A stretch of DNA of 64,000 nucleotides, from contig JAWKTE010000004.1 of NCBI GenBank assembly GCA_041401985.1, positions 1-64,000 of the forward strand, read 5' to 3'. The DNA is from JACKHA01 sp041401985. Lineage in GTDB: Bacteria; Planctomycetota; Phycisphaerae; Phycisphaerales; UBA1924. Numbering within the stretch: the first letter of the stretch is position 1; every line of letters starts with the position of its first letter. Below the pieces are notes generated by a model. It saw only the letters and a list, made by a program, of their open reading frames with translations. It made no database searches and was not told the DNA's origin. Both the position numbers and the translations under genes were made by a program. Positions 17,512 through 26,873 of this stretch are shown piece after piece.

Positions 17512-20500
17512 TCACGCCCCTCCCGGCACATCGGATGTATCGAACATCAGGCGGTGGAAGTCCTGCTCGATGATCCGCACCTTCCAGCCGGTCTCGCCGA
17601 GCCCGTCGTCGGGCGTGTCGTCCTGGCGGAGGTTGGCGAGGTTGTTGTCACCATTGACCCAGACGATGTCGAACTCGCTGTCCGTGGTCGAGTAGCCCTG
17701 CGTACGGAACCAAGCGTCGAGCACGGCGTTGTCCTGCTCGATGCCCTCAGGCTCGTCGCCGCCGGGCCGCTTCCGCCAGATGATGAGGGCACGCTTCCCG
17801 TCGGGTGTCGTGCCAGTGACGGTGCGGAACCACCAGGGGCCGTCGGGGCCTTCCTTGATTCGGCCTTTGATGGCGAGGCGACCCTCTTTGTCGTGGGTGA
17901 AGTTCGCAGCGAAGGACTTGGGCACTGAAACTCCACCCACTCGGAGCCCGAGCAGCCAGTTGAAAGTCTCAGGCAGATCCACCGCGATATCACGGCTGTC
18001 GTTTGATCCCGGAGCTTTGACCTTGAGCGTGTATCCAGTCGGGTCAACGAACGCCTGGACGTTGAGCAGAGACATGCTCCCGCGGGACTCCGTATTCAGC
18101 ATGTACTGGAGCATGTACTGTTCGGCGAGCCCCGCAGCACTAGGTGATGCAAAGACTGACTCGTGATCTGTGGTCCGGTCGAGCTGCAGGTTTCCCAGCG
18201 ACTCTTCGTATCCTTCAAGCCGAACACACTTGAGGATGCGAGGGGATCGATCCGCTTCCTTCTGAGTGGCGGGCCGAGTAGGCTGCCCCTTCTTCCACTC
18301 TGGCGTGAAGATGATCCGCTTGCACCGCTTGATCACGACGCGGTCAAAGTACGCCCCCATCTCTACGAGGATGAATCGGCGCGGAACACCATCTTCCCGG
18401 TTTTGATTGATTACCGCGTGGGCCGTCGTGCCGGAACCGGCGAAATAGTCCAGTACCAAATCGTCCTTGCTAGTGATCATCTCAACAAGCTCGGCGATTA
18501 CGGTCTCGTCCTTCGGGTATCCGAAGTCATCCGATCCGAGCACCTGCCGGAGGCGCTTTGTGGCTGCCCGTCCGTCCTTGTAGAAGACGCTGTACGGCGC
18601 TTGATACTCGCGGTCTTTCAAGTATGACTTGATGCAGGGAACCGCCGTCTCATCCTCTCCGAAGTGAACCAACTCGTCTTTGATCCACTGCTTCATCTTC
18701 TCGGGATCGGAAGTCATCCATCCACGGGACGGGACCTTCACAGGTCGCTTCGTGACAGGATGCCGCACTTCGTACTTGGGCCCACCACCACCGGGCCAAG
18801 AGATGTTGTCGGGGAAGTAGATTCCACGTCTGTCCACATGGCAGTAGTGCTTGTGCGCCTTCGCTGGGTGGCTGTCCGGCAGGCTCCGGTACCACTTCTT
18901 CATTCCAAGCGTCATCTGTGCGTAGTCGGTGCCGTGCTGCTTCTTCAGCTTCTCGTAGCGGGCGTAGATGTCGTCGAGGCCCTTCTTACGCTGCCGCCAT
19001 TCCGTCTTGTTTGCCTTGAGGTATTCCCGGTCTCTCGCGTAGGCGACGATGTACTCGTGCGAGACTGACACCAGTCGCGAGTCATTCTTTCGCCCGGCTG
19101 CCCACACCATGTCTGCCACGAAGTTGCTCTCGCCGAACACGAGGTTCATGTACTGCCGCAGGTTCGGCTGCTCGTTCTCGTCGATCGACGCGAAGAAACC
19201 GGCATCCTGTGATGCGAAGGCAAGACCGGCTTCAAGGCGATCGCGGATCATCGCCCCCCAAGTGGACCGCGGGTATCCATCCTTGTAGACGAAGTCGTCC
19301 GAGCCCGTGTTGTACGGCGGGTCAATGTAGATGCACTTGGCCTGCCCTCCGTAGCGGGCCTGCATCACGCGCAAGGCCTGAAGGTTCTCGCTGTGGACCA
19401 GAACGCCGTCGATCTGGGCATCGAGATCACCCATTGCTTCCACCAAGCGAGCGACAAACGCGGGCTCGAAGTGCCGGGTATCGACCATGAGGGTCGGCTG
19501 GGCCTTGAGGAACTCCACCTTCAGCTTCTTTGAGTAGCCCGGTGTCGTCAGATCACCCTTGATTCTGTTGATGGCGCAGAGATCCATCCACTCGTCGTGC
19601 TGCGCCTGATTCGCGGCGAGTTCTGCGTAGAACTCCTCGGGGATCACGCCGAGCCGGATGCAGTAGAAGGTCTCGGTGACGAACTTCTTCTTGAGCCACA
19701 GCTTCCGCTGGAACTCCTCCAGTTGGTGCAGGAAGTCGATCACCTTGCCCGCGATTGTGCGGATCACCTTGATCTTTGAGATGTACTGCTCGACCTTCGG
19801 GGCGTCCTCGTTCTGTACATCGTCGAGGTGCATGACCTCGTTCTTGATGTAGAAGTCGAGCTCGCGACGGAGGAAGCCGCCCAAGTCCTTGTGGATGAAG
19901 TAGTCGAACTGGTGCCGCTTGGTGTATCGATTCAGATGACCTTCCAGACAAGAGTGCTCAGCCGTCTCGCCGTTGATCTTGGTGTGCGGCTTGGACAGCT
20001 CGCTGATCCAACCAGCAAACGGGACGCCTGTAGTCGCGAGCACGGCCTTGACCGCGATCTTCGTCAGCGAATCCTGTTTGGGCGGCTTCTTCGCTTGCTT
20101 CGCTGTGACCTGTGCCTTGGCCTCGTCGGTCCAGTCGTCCATCGTGGCCGGGCGGTACTCGAAGCCGATGACGAGTTCCTCGCGGCCGTCGACAATCTCG
20201 ACGCTCAGGAAGTCGTGCCCAGATTCCCCCGTCGGCGCGAGGATGAAGACGCGGTCCTTGCCCTCGGCGGCCTTGTTGTTGCCGTGCTCACCCTCGGCCG
20301 CGGCGAGGAGGCGGAAGTGGACCCGCATCGGGTCGCCCCCGGCGTCGCCCGCGCCGGGCTTGAGGCGGAAGGCGTAGTCGCGCAGGTACTCGCTGGTCTT
20401 GATGTAGTACTGGTCCTTGTTGGCCCAGTGCAGCACGACCTCTTCGCCCTCGTAGGGCACGGCGTAGACGCCCGGCTTGTAGACCCGCTTGGCGAGGAAG

Positions 20501-20874
20501 TCACCCTCGGAGTAGTACCGACGGAAGAACGAGTACAGGTGGTCGTAGACATCGCTCTCCATCGCTTCGAGATCCGCACCCTCGGCGAGCTCGGCCCGGA
20601 GCTGGAGCACCTTCTCGTTGGTGTCGGGATCGACGCAGAGGCTCTCGGCGGCGGCGACGGCCTGGTCGAGCTTCTTCTTGATCGCGGCCTTGTCCGCCGG
20701 CTGGTACTGCTCGAAGGCCTTCTTGACCTGGGGGAGCAGGTCCTTCTCCAGGAACTGCGTCACTTCGCCTGACTTAGCGTGCATGATGCGATAGAGCCCG
20801 AAGTCCAGGTCGGGCTGGTCGAGCTGGAAGAGCTCGCGGAGGAGGCTGACGAGGCGGTCAAACTTGTCGCTCAT
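17512..20874 (-). CDS. Type III Mod-like beta-class N6-adenine DNA methyltransferase
   Basis: A 1,120-residue protein, longer than usual Mod subunits (about 600-700). Residues 1-480 are a helical N-terminal region without a known motif that may contact the helicases. The methyltransferase core has motif IV DPPYNTGSDD at 518-527 and motif I LDYFAGSGTT at 808-817; this order (IV before I) defines the beta class used by type III systems. The segment between them, about 300 residues, is the likely target-recognition domain. The last 250 residues are another extension. It would methylate adenine in the recognition site and protect the element's own DNA. It is next to the SNF2 gene (28-base gap) and one base from the Res-like gene. 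Confidence 0.88.
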   Translation of the reverse strand: MSDKFDRLVSLLRELFQLDQPDLDFGLYRIMHAKSGEVTQFLEKDLLPQVKKAFEQYQPADKAAIKKKLDQAVAAAESLCVDPDTNEKVLQLRAELAEGADLEAMESDVYDHLYSFFRRYYSEGDFLAKRVYKPGVYAVPYEGEEVVLHWANKDQYYIKTSEYLRDYAFRLKPGAGDAGGDPMRVHFRLLAAAEGEHGNNKAAEGKDRVFILAPTGESGHDFLSVEIVDGREELVIGFEYRPATMDDWTDEAKAQVTAKQAKKPPKQDSLTKIAVKAVLATTGVPFAGWISELSKPHTKINGETAEHSCLEGHLNRYTKRHQFDYFIHKDLGGFLRRELDFYIKNEVMHLDDVQNEDAPKVEQYISKIKVIRTIAGKVIDFLHQLEEFQRKLWLKKKFVTETFYCIRLGVIPEEFYAELAANQAQHDEWMDLCAINRIKGDLTTPGYSKKLKVEFLKAQPTLMVDTRHFEPAFVARLVEAMGDLDAQIDGVLVHSENLQALRVMQARYGGQAKCIYIDPPYNTGSDDFVYKDGYPRSTWGAMIRDRLEAGLAFASQDAGFFASIDENEQPNLRQYMNLVFGESNFVADMVWAAGRKNDSRLVSVSHEYIVAYARDREYLKANKTEWRQRKKGLDDIYARYEKLKKQHGTDYAQMTLGMKKWYRSLPDSHPAKAHKHYCHVDRRGIYFPDNISWPGGGGPKYEVRHPVTKRPVKVPSRGWMTSDPEKMKQWIKDELVHFGEDETAVPCIKSYLKDREYQAPYSVFYKDGRAATKRLRQVLGSDDFGYPKDETVIAELVEMITSKDDLVLDYFAGSGTTAHAVINQNREDGVPRRFILVEMGAYFDRVVIKRCKRIIFTPEWKKGQPTRPATQKEADRSPRILKCVRLEGYEESLGNLQLDRTTDHESVFASPSAAGLAEQYMLQYMLNTESRGSMSLLNVQAFVDPTGYTLKVKAPGSNDSRDIAVDLPETFNWLLGLRVGGVSVPKSFAANFTHDKEGRLAIKGRIKEGPDGPWWFRTVTGTTPDGKRALIIWRKRPGGDEPEGIEQDNAVLDAWFRTQGYSTTDSEFDIVWVNGDNNLANLRQDDTPDDGLGETGWKVRIIEQDFHRLMFDTSDVPGGA

Positions 20875-20902
20875 GCGGTCACGGGCTCCGGCTGTGTGGG
20901 GG

Positions 20903-23785
20903 TCAAACGACTCGCCAGCGGATGGTGAAAAGGGTCTCGCGTTCGGTCTTCTGGGCCAGGCGGGCTTCCAGCTCGTCTATCAGGGCGTCGCGCTTGGTCG
21001 AGATCTCGTCGAGGCGGGCGAAGATCTGCTGACGCTGGCGGCGCTGCTGCTGGTCGAGCTTCTTGAGCTTGTCTTGGATCTCTTTCTGCTCGGTGAGGGT
21101 CGCCGCCTGCCGAGCCTGACGGCGGAGCACCTTCATCTGCTCCTTGGTGCGGTGCAGCTCGGCCTCGGCAGCGGCTTCCATGTCCTCTGCCCAGCGTTCC
21201 AGCTTCTCCTGGGCTTCCTTGAAGTGCTGGTTGTTGGCTTCGCCCTCGCGATGAATCACGGCGGCGATGTGTCGGTCGGATTCGGCGTCGAGGCGGGCTA
21301 TGGCTGCGTCGTCCGGATCATCAATCGGCGTCACGGAAGATCTGCACTCGAAGAGCTTCTCACAGGCTTCCTGGTCGATCGACTCGCTCGCGTCGTCGAA
21401 GGCGGAGAAGAGCACATGCTCGACCGCTTCGAGCGACTGAACTTCGAGCCGGTTGAGCCGGAGCCAGCCGGCGCGGTATCGCAGTCGCTCCACATCGGAG
21501 ACGCGTGCGGCCAGGGAGCCGGAATCGAACACGACCTCGGCGACCGGTGTCGAGCAGGTCTTGCCCTGATCGAGCACGAACTCACCGAGCGGCGTGCTGG
21601 TGCGGTAGAGCCGGCCCGCGTCACCATCGGTGCGACCACCGGGGGCGTGCCGAGAGATCAGCACGTAGCGGCCTTGGTCGAACGCGGGTCCGGGCGGGTC
21701 CACCAGCTGGAACGCCAGGTGCTCGTCGTCGAACCGGGCGTGGTCGTCGAGGACGAACCGGGTGAGCGCCCAGAACCGACGACTGAAGCGATCGAGGACA
21801 ATCTGGGTTTGTTCGAGCCGCACCTTGAGCCGGTCATGCACCTCCTGATCGAAGTGCTCCATGAGCTTGCGGCGGGTGTCGAGCATCTTCTCGTTGATCT
21901 CACCCTCCAGCGAGTCTCGAAGAGCGTCGAACGCGTCCTCGATCTCCTCCGGGCTGCGGCAGGACTGGTAGATGTCGAGCACCTTGCGCTCGAAATCGAT
22001 CCCGCTTTCGAGTGCGCCGAGCACTTCGTCGGACGCTCCGAAGACGCCCTCGAAGAGTGTGAATTTGCGGCTGAGCAGCTCATAGACTCGCTGGTCCGCC
22101 TTGTTCTTCTCGTTGAGGAAGTTGATGACAACCACATCGTGCTTCTGGCCGTACCGGTGGCAGCGACCGATGCGCTGCTCGATCCGCTGCGGGTTCCAAG
22201 GCAGGTCGTAGTTGATGACGAGCGAGCAGAACTGGAGGTTGATGCCTTCCGAGCCCGCCTCGGTCGCGATCATGATCTCGGCGTGCTGCTCGAAGGCGTC
22301 CACAATTGCATGCCGCGTGTCGATCGCTCGCGAGCCCGACGCTCGGGCCGGATTCTCAGCGACCCAGCGGTCGTGGACCTCTTTGGCGTCCTTTGCCGAG
22401 CCGCCGCTGTAGGTAAGCACCTTGCCTGCGTACCCGTTGGCTTCGAGGAAATCGCGCAGGTAGTTCTGTGTTCGACGGGACTCGGTGAAGATCAGGGCCT
22501 TTCGTGAGGCACCCTGCTCCTTCATCGCGGCAAACCCGGAGTCGAGCGCGTCGAGCAGACGCTTGGTCTTCTGGTCAACCGGGATGCCGCGAGCGATGTC
22601 GGCAAGACGTGTGATCTCATCGATCTCCGCGAGCAGCTTCTGCCGGTCGATGGTCCGGACTCCATCGCCCGCTTGGTCAGCCGAGGGCGGTTCATCCTCA
22701 TCCGACTCGAACTCGTCGAGTAATTCCTGGAGATACTCGTCATCAACATCATCCACAAGCCGGAGCGGCGAGTCGTGTTTCAAGGCATCGTCACGGAGAG
22801 CTTCGAGTCTCGCTCGCAAGGTATCGAGCGTTCCCGCCACGGCACGAGTCGAAGAGGCGAGCAGTTTGCGCCCGATGAGCGCGAGGAGATGCTTCTGCTC
22901 GCTCGGGACGGCATAGGTGTCCTCGCGCATGAGCAGGTCAGACACGCGCCGATACAGCTCGTCTTCTTCGGGAGACGGCTCGAACTCGAATGTGCGGCAC
23001 TTTCGGGCGGTGTAGTTGACGTACTCCTGAACCTGCTTGCGGAGCGTCCGAGAGCAGATCCTGGACAGGCGATCACGAAGATCTGCGAGATCAGCATCGG
23101 CCCCCATGTACATCGTCCGGAATGTCGGCGCATCCGAGAAGAAGTACTCGTCGACAAGCGTGCTCAGGCCGTAGAGCTCCAGAAGCGTGTTCTGCAAGGG
23201 CGTCGCAGTCAGAAGCACAGTGTGTGTGTCTCGCAGGGCGGTGCGGATGGCCTGCCCCTGCTTGTTGCTCTCACGGTAGCAGTTGCGGAGTTTGTGCGCC
23301 TCGTCGATGACAGCGAGATTCCAGTTGATAAGCCGGATGTGCTCAGTCATGCGCGCCGCGAAATTGATAGACATGATGACAACTCCATCCGCTTCCAGCG
23401 GATTGGAGTCACCCGAGTTCACCGCGTTGCGATAGGTCTTGCCGTCGAGCAGTTGCGTTGGGAGATTGAATTTCTCCTCGAGTTCGAGTGCCCACTGTTT
23501 CCGAATGGAAGCAGGGCACACGACGAGCAGACGCCGCTTACGCTCCGCCCAGAGCTGGCAAAGCGCGAGTCCGGCCTCGATTGTCTTCCCAAGCCCCACC
23601 TCGTCCGCGAGGATGGCCCCTCCGGACACCGGCGACCGCAATGCAAACAATGCAGCGTCGATCTGATGCGGATTCAGATCGACCTGCGCGTCGAAGAGGG
23701 CTCTGGACAGACGGTCCGGATCCACGCCAGACGCCTGCCGGGTTAGCTCATGGGCAAAGTACTTGGCGTGGTAGGGCGTGCTCAC
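20903..23785 (-). CDS. SNF2-family helicase (HepA/RapA-like) of the defence operon
   Basis: A 960-residue SNF2-type DNA translocase. Walker A is DEVGLGKT at 61-68, the DEAH box at 161-164, and the C-terminal helicase half contains RIEQRIGRCHRYGQ near 550 with SEGINLQF upstream of it. Residues about 830-930 are rich in Glu, Lys, Arg and Gln with heptad spacing, a predicted coiled coil. Related SNF2 proteins occur in DISARM (DrmD) and other multi-gene defence systems, but DrmA, DrmB and DrmC are absent here. Its ATG overlaps the stop of the preceding HTH gene by four bases, so it is probably the second gene of the operon. Confidence 0.88.
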   Translation of the reverse strand: MSTPYHAKYFAHELTRQASGVDPDRLSRALFDAQVDLNPHQIDAALFALRSPVSGGAILADEVGLGKTIEAGLALCQLWAERKRRLLVVCPASIRKQWALELEEKFNLPTQLLDGKTYRNAVNSGDSNPLEADGVVIMSINFAARMTEHIRLINWNLAVIDEAHKLRNCYRESNKQGQAIRTALRDTHTVLLTATPLQNTLLELYGLSTLVDEYFFSDAPTFRTMYMGADADLADLRDRLSRICSRTLRKQVQEYVNYTARKCRTFEFEPSPEEDELYRRVSDLLMREDTYAVPSEQKHLLALIGRKLLASSTRAVAGTLDTLRARLEALRDDALKHDSPLRLVDDVDDEYLQELLDEFESDEDEPPSADQAGDGVRTIDRQKLLAEIDEITRLADIARGIPVDQKTKRLLDALDSGFAAMKEQGASRKALIFTESRRTQNYLRDFLEANGYAGKVLTYSGGSAKDAKEVHDRWVAENPARASGSRAIDTRHAIVDAFEQHAEIMIATEAGSEGINLQFCSLVINYDLPWNPQRIEQRIGRCHRYGQKHDVVVINFLNEKNKADQRVYELLSRKFTLFEGVFGASDEVLGALESGIDFERKVLDIYQSCRSPEEIEDAFDALRDSLEGEINEKMLDTRRKLMEHFDQEVHDRLKVRLEQTQIVLDRFSRRFWALTRFVLDDHARFDDEHLAFQLVDPPGPAFDQGRYVLISRHAPGGRTDGDAGRLYRTSTPLGEFVLDQGKTCSTPVAEVVFDSGSLAARVSDVERLRYRAGWLRLNRLEVQSLEAVEHVLFSAFDDASESIDQEACEKLFECRSSVTPIDDPDDAAIARLDAESDRHIAAVIHREGEANNQHFKEAQEKLERWAEDMEAAAEAELHRTKEQMKVLRRQARQAATLTEQKEIQDKLKKLDQQQRRQRQQIFARLDEISTKRDALIDELEARLAQKTERETLFTIRWRVV

Positions 23786-24006
23786 GGCTGGCCCTCCCTC
23801 TCGCTCCTGCAGGCCAGCCAGCGGTCGATCGTCGCTCGGTGGAACCTCCAGTGCCGCCCGACCTTCTGGCCGGGGATCTTCCCGTCCTGGGCGAGTTTGT
23901 AGAGCGACGACTTCGAGACCTGCAGGTAGGCTGCAAGCTCGTCGATGGTCATCACCTCCGGCGGGCTGGCCGGGGGCGGCGGGTGGCCCTGACGGGTTCC
24001 AGACAT
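23782..24006 (-). CDS. Excisionase-type helix-turn-helix protein
   Basis: A 74-residue protein with a MerR/HTH_17-like winged helix: MTIDELAAYLQVSKSSLYKL (residues 19-38), then the wing GRHWRFHRATIDRWL. The first 18 residues are Pro-rich. Such proteins act as phage excisionases or small regulators. It overlaps the SNF2 gene by ATGA, so it leads the operon and is more likely its regulator than the excisionase, although it could bind the attachment region. The gap to the last tail gene is 94 bases with no clear terminator. Confidence 0.82.
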   Translation of the reverse strand: MSGTRQGHPPPPASPPEVMTIDELAAYLQVSKSSLYKLAQDGKIPGQKVGRHWRFHRATIDRWLACRSEREGQP

Positions 24007-24100
24007 GGAACCTCAGGATAGCCGTTGCTGGCGGTCGATGCGTGCTGCTCCCGCCCGGGCTGACCTCGGGTTCTCACTGGTGTCCGCCGCTTGGCCGGGC

Positions 24101-25405
24101 CTACCCCTCCACAGTGCTTCCCGAGTGGCTGATCTGGGTGACATTGGTGTGGCTGCCGCCACTGGCCGAGGTTTCCGGGCCGCTGCTGGACGCCCCGCTG
24201 GACCCGCTGGAGGAGCCGGATGAGGAGAAGGACGACGAGCCGCTCGATTTGCTGGACGAGGCGCTGCTCGAGCCTGAGCCCGACGAGCCGGAGCCGCTGC
24301 TCGAGCCTGACCCGGAGGCCGAACCGCTGCCGGAACTGCTGGCCGTCGCGGGCAGGTCGTTGTGGACCCAGACCCCCTCGGCCAGCAGGGTGTTGGTGCC
24401 GGGGATGTGGATGGCCACGGTTCGGGCGGGTGCGTCGATTCGGACGACCGACACGACCTCTTCCTCGTTCATCTGCTCATCGATCAGGGTATCGCCGGGC
24501 TGGACGAACTCAGCCGACGCGAACCCCCATTCGTCGCCGCGGCGGATCATGATCGGATGCTCGGGCGTCGCCTTGATGCGCCGGTTGATGAGCACGAAGC
24601 CCGTGTGCTCGCCGAGGGTAACGCTGGCGACGCGGGCCCCGACGCGATCGGCACCGTGCGGGCCGTGGCGCGAGAGCCATTCGTACTGAGCGCGGTAGGG
24701 CACATCGACGGCCAGGCCGGGCACGCGGATGGACGCGACCAGATCGCCGGGTTTGAGGTTCTCGATCGGCGTCAGGCGGCCGTCGGCGAGGCACACGAGC
24801 GTGCCGAACAGCAGGCAGTTGCCGCTGCTGGACCCGGTGGAAACACCGGATGAGCCGCCGCTGGAGGCGCTGCCGGATGAACTGCTGGACGATGACGGGG
24901 AGCTGGAACCGGCAGTCGTGCCCGATCCGCCGCCCGACGAACCTCCGCCGGAGGAGCCTCCACCCGAGGAGCCGCCTCCGCTCGAGCCAACGCCCGAGGA
25001 TCCGCCCGAGGACGCACCGCTGCTGGCTCCCGAACTGACCCCGGAACTGCCAGCCGACCCGCTGCTCGACCCGCTGATGGACGATCCGCCCGACCCACTC
25101 GTTGACCCGCTTGGGCTGCTCACCTCTGTGGACCCGCTCGGTGAGCTGCTCGGCGTGCCGCTGTCGCTGGTGAACGCGTCGGTCGTGTAGGTCGTGAGCG
25201 TCGGCGTGCCGCTCGGGCCGGTGGTGTAGATCACATCGCCGGTCGTCGAGTAGCTCGACGGCGACGACGAAGGCGTGGACGAGGGCGTCTCGCTGGGCGC
25301 GGAGCCCGAGCCCGACGAGTACTGGCTCGACCCACCGCCGTCGGGCGGCGTGCCCGTCGCCCAGACGGGGATATAGAGGTAGTATCGGGTCGGGCCGTCG
25401 CTCAT
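24101..25405 (-). CDS. Ser/Gly-rich tail protein carrying a Hint (intein-type) domain
   Basis: A 434-residue protein; start 25405 has AAGGAGG upstream and ATGA overlap with the preceding gene. Residues 1-40 are a short conserved head, 40-196 a Ser/Gly-rich low-complexity stretch, 197-349 a Hint domain, and 350-434 a second Ser/Gly-rich stretch. The Hint domain starts with CLLFGTLVCLADG (Cys197), has block B ATPEHPI and ends GVWVHN (Asn349). The following residue is Asp, not Cys, Ser or Thr, so cleavage is more likely than full protein splicing, as in bacterial intein-like domains. It is the last gene of the tail module and may be a self-processing fibre or adhesin. Confidence 0.8.
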   Translation of the reverse strand: MSDGPTRYYLYIPVWATGTPPDGGGSSQYSSGSGSAPSETPSSTPSSSPSSYSTTGDVIYTTGPSGTPTLTTYTTDAFTSDSGTPSSSPSGSTEVSSPSGSTSGSGGSSISGSSSGSAGSSGVSSGASSGASSGGSSGVGSSGGGSSGGGSSGGGSSGGGSGTTAGSSSPSSSSSSSGSASSGGSSGVSTGSSSGNCLLFGTLVCLADGRLTPIENLKPGDLVASIRVPGLAVDVPYRAQYEWLSRHGPHGADRVGARVASVTLGEHTGFVLINRRIKATPEHPIMIRRGDEWGFASAEFVQPGDTLIDEQMNEEEVVSVVRIDAPARTVAIHIPGTNTLLAEGVWVHNDLPATASSSGSGSASGSGSSSGSGSSGSGSSSASSSKSSGSSSFSSSGSSSGSSGASSSGPETSASGGSHTNVTQISHSGSTVEG

Positions 25406-26313
25406 GGTGCGGCCTCCTTGGCGGGCTGCTCTTCGGGCACGGCATTCGCCTCGTACCAACCCTGCGAACTCACGGGCTTGGAGCACTCGGCGCTTGCGGC
25501 GGCGATCGCGTCCTCGTAGGCCATCCGCTCGAATACGCCGAGCTCACTTTCGGGCGAGCAGTTGACCACGCGGAACTTGTGCTGCTCGAAGTGCGGGCGC
25601 AACGCCTCGAAGCGCCGGGCCAGCGAGTCGTAGAGCACGTTATTGTGGCGGATGGCGTTCTTCGAGCGGTTCTCGTCGAAGGCGTAGCGCCGGTCGGCGG
25701 CCATCTTGAAGTCACACCCCAACAGATAGACGGTGCCGAAACCGAGGTAGTGCAGCAGACGCAGGGCGACAAGCATCACACTGCGCTTGCCGACGATGCC
25801 CAGCGAGTCCGCGGTCTTGCCGTCATTGCCCCACGGGATCGAGTCGCCGGTCAGGAATCGCTCGTGGTCGAAGTGGTCGGCGCGGCGGAAGAACAGCACG
25901 CCTGGCATCTGGTGGACCTTGAACGCGCTGTCGCGCATGGTGCCGTCGGCCACTTGGATGCGCAGGCGCTTGGCCCACATGCAGGTCGGCACGATCTTGA
26001 GGATGCCCGGGTCTTTCCAGCCGGTGTCGATGAACCGACCCGGGTCATCGACGCAGGTCCAGAGCGTGGGGCGGTGGACCGTCCACGAGTTGTTGACGCC
26101 CATTGTGACGATGCCGCGGCGATCGAGTAGAGACAGGTCCACCTGATTGAGCGACGGGCCGGAGAGGATCAGGAACGCGGATCGCCCGCGATAGAACCGG
26201 GCGAGCGACACCGAGTCGAAGTCGGCGGTGTAGAGGCGCAGCCCGTCCCTGGCGGGCTTGCGTGATTTCAGCCCGGCCTGCAATGCCGCGATGTCCGACT
26301 GGTTCTCGCGCAT
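25402..26313 (-). CDS. DUF115/MptE-like, possible glycosyltransferase in tail operon
   Basis: A 303-residue protein starting at 26313 with GGAGG upstream and a four-base overlap with the upstream gene. The segment AFLILSGPSLNQVDLSLL (about residues 46-63) followed by VTMGVNNSW resembles the nucleotide-binding start of DUF115/MptE-like and sialyltransferase-like proteins; YLLGCDFKM lies further on. These families act on sugar or pterin nucleotides. In a phage tail operon such an enzyme could modify virion or host surface glycans. The assignment is by motif resemblance only. Confidence 0.5.
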   Translation of the reverse strand: MRENQSDIAALQAGLKSRKPARDGLRLYTADFDSVSLARFYRGRSAFLILSGPSLNQVDLSLLDRRGIVTMGVNNSWTVHRPTLWTCVDDPGRFIDTGWKDPGILKIVPTCMWAKRLRIQVADGTMRDSAFKVHQMPGVLFFRRADHFDHERFLTGDSIPWGNDGKTADSLGIVGKRSVMLVALRLLHYLGFGTVYLLGCDFKMAADRRYAFDENRSKNAIRHNNVLYDSLARRFEALRPHFEQHKFRVVNCSPESELGVFERMAYEDAIAAASAECSKPVSSQGWYEANAVPEEQPAKEAAP

Positions 26314-26873
26314 CAGCGGTGGAACCTCCCGACGATGTAGCGGCCAGCAGCCTTGCGATCGGTGACCGCGCCCACGCGCCCGATGCGTTCGAGCCACCAG
26401 GCGATGGGGCGGACGGTCGGATGCAGATTCTCGCCCAGGGCGGTGATGCGGCTCGGACGGGTGCTCACCGAGAAGCAGAACCAGCCCCGGGGTCGCGCAA
26501 CGCGGCGCATCTCGCCGAGCACCGGGTCCACATCCTCGGGTAGCAGGTGCTCGAGCGCGTCGAAGCAGGTGACCACGTCAGCCACGCCCTCGACGATGCC
26601 CGTCGCGTGCATGGGTTTGACGAGGTCGGCGTCATCGAAGACAAAGTCGACGCCCAGCCCGTCGATGCCGAGACGGCGGAGGCCGCGGATGAAGTCGTTG
26701 CGCCCGCAGCCAAAGTCGACCACGAAGCGCGGCTTCCACGCACGAACGATCGGCAGCGCGTGCCGCCCGTGGTTGGTCGAGCCGTACATCGAGCCGGGGC
26801 GTGCGGCCAACTCGAGGTACTTTGCCCGTTCGTGCTCGCGCCGGATGTCGAGATCGCTCGTGGCGGCGTTCAT
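26313..26873 (-). CDS. Class I SAM-dependent methyltransferase in tail operon
   Basis: A 186-residue methyltransferase. The start at 26873 overlaps the preceding gene by ATGA. Motif I is VVDFGCGRNDFIRGL near residues 50-64, the acidic loop GVDFVFDD follows, and DALEHLLPEDVD lies at the motif IV position. The DFGCG form and short length fit the type 11 family of small-molecule methyltransferases, often found with sugar-modifying enzymes. It is embedded in a chain of overlapping genes with the possible glycosyltransferase, which supports a shared pathway. Confidence 0.75.
   Translation of the reverse strand: MNAATSDLDIRREHERAKYLELAARPGSMYGSTNHGRHALPIVRAWKPRFVVDFGCGRNDFIRGLRRLGIDGLGVDFVFDDADLVKPMHATGIVEGVADVVTCFDALEHLLPEDVDPVLGEMRRVARPRGWFCFSVSTRPSRITALGENLHPTVRPIAWWLERIGRVGAVTDRKAAGRYIVGRFHR

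Noticed and set aside
19828..22507. Long plus-strand frames over the Mod and SNF2 genes
   Set aside because: They are antisense shadows produced by high G+C codon use; the minus-strand proteins carry all the catalytic motifs.
14217..23785. DISARM-type defence system
   Set aside because: SNF2 helicase and adenine methyltransferase are shared with DISARM class 1, but no DrmA, DrmB or DrmC gene is nearby, and a Res-type helicase-nuclease is present instead.
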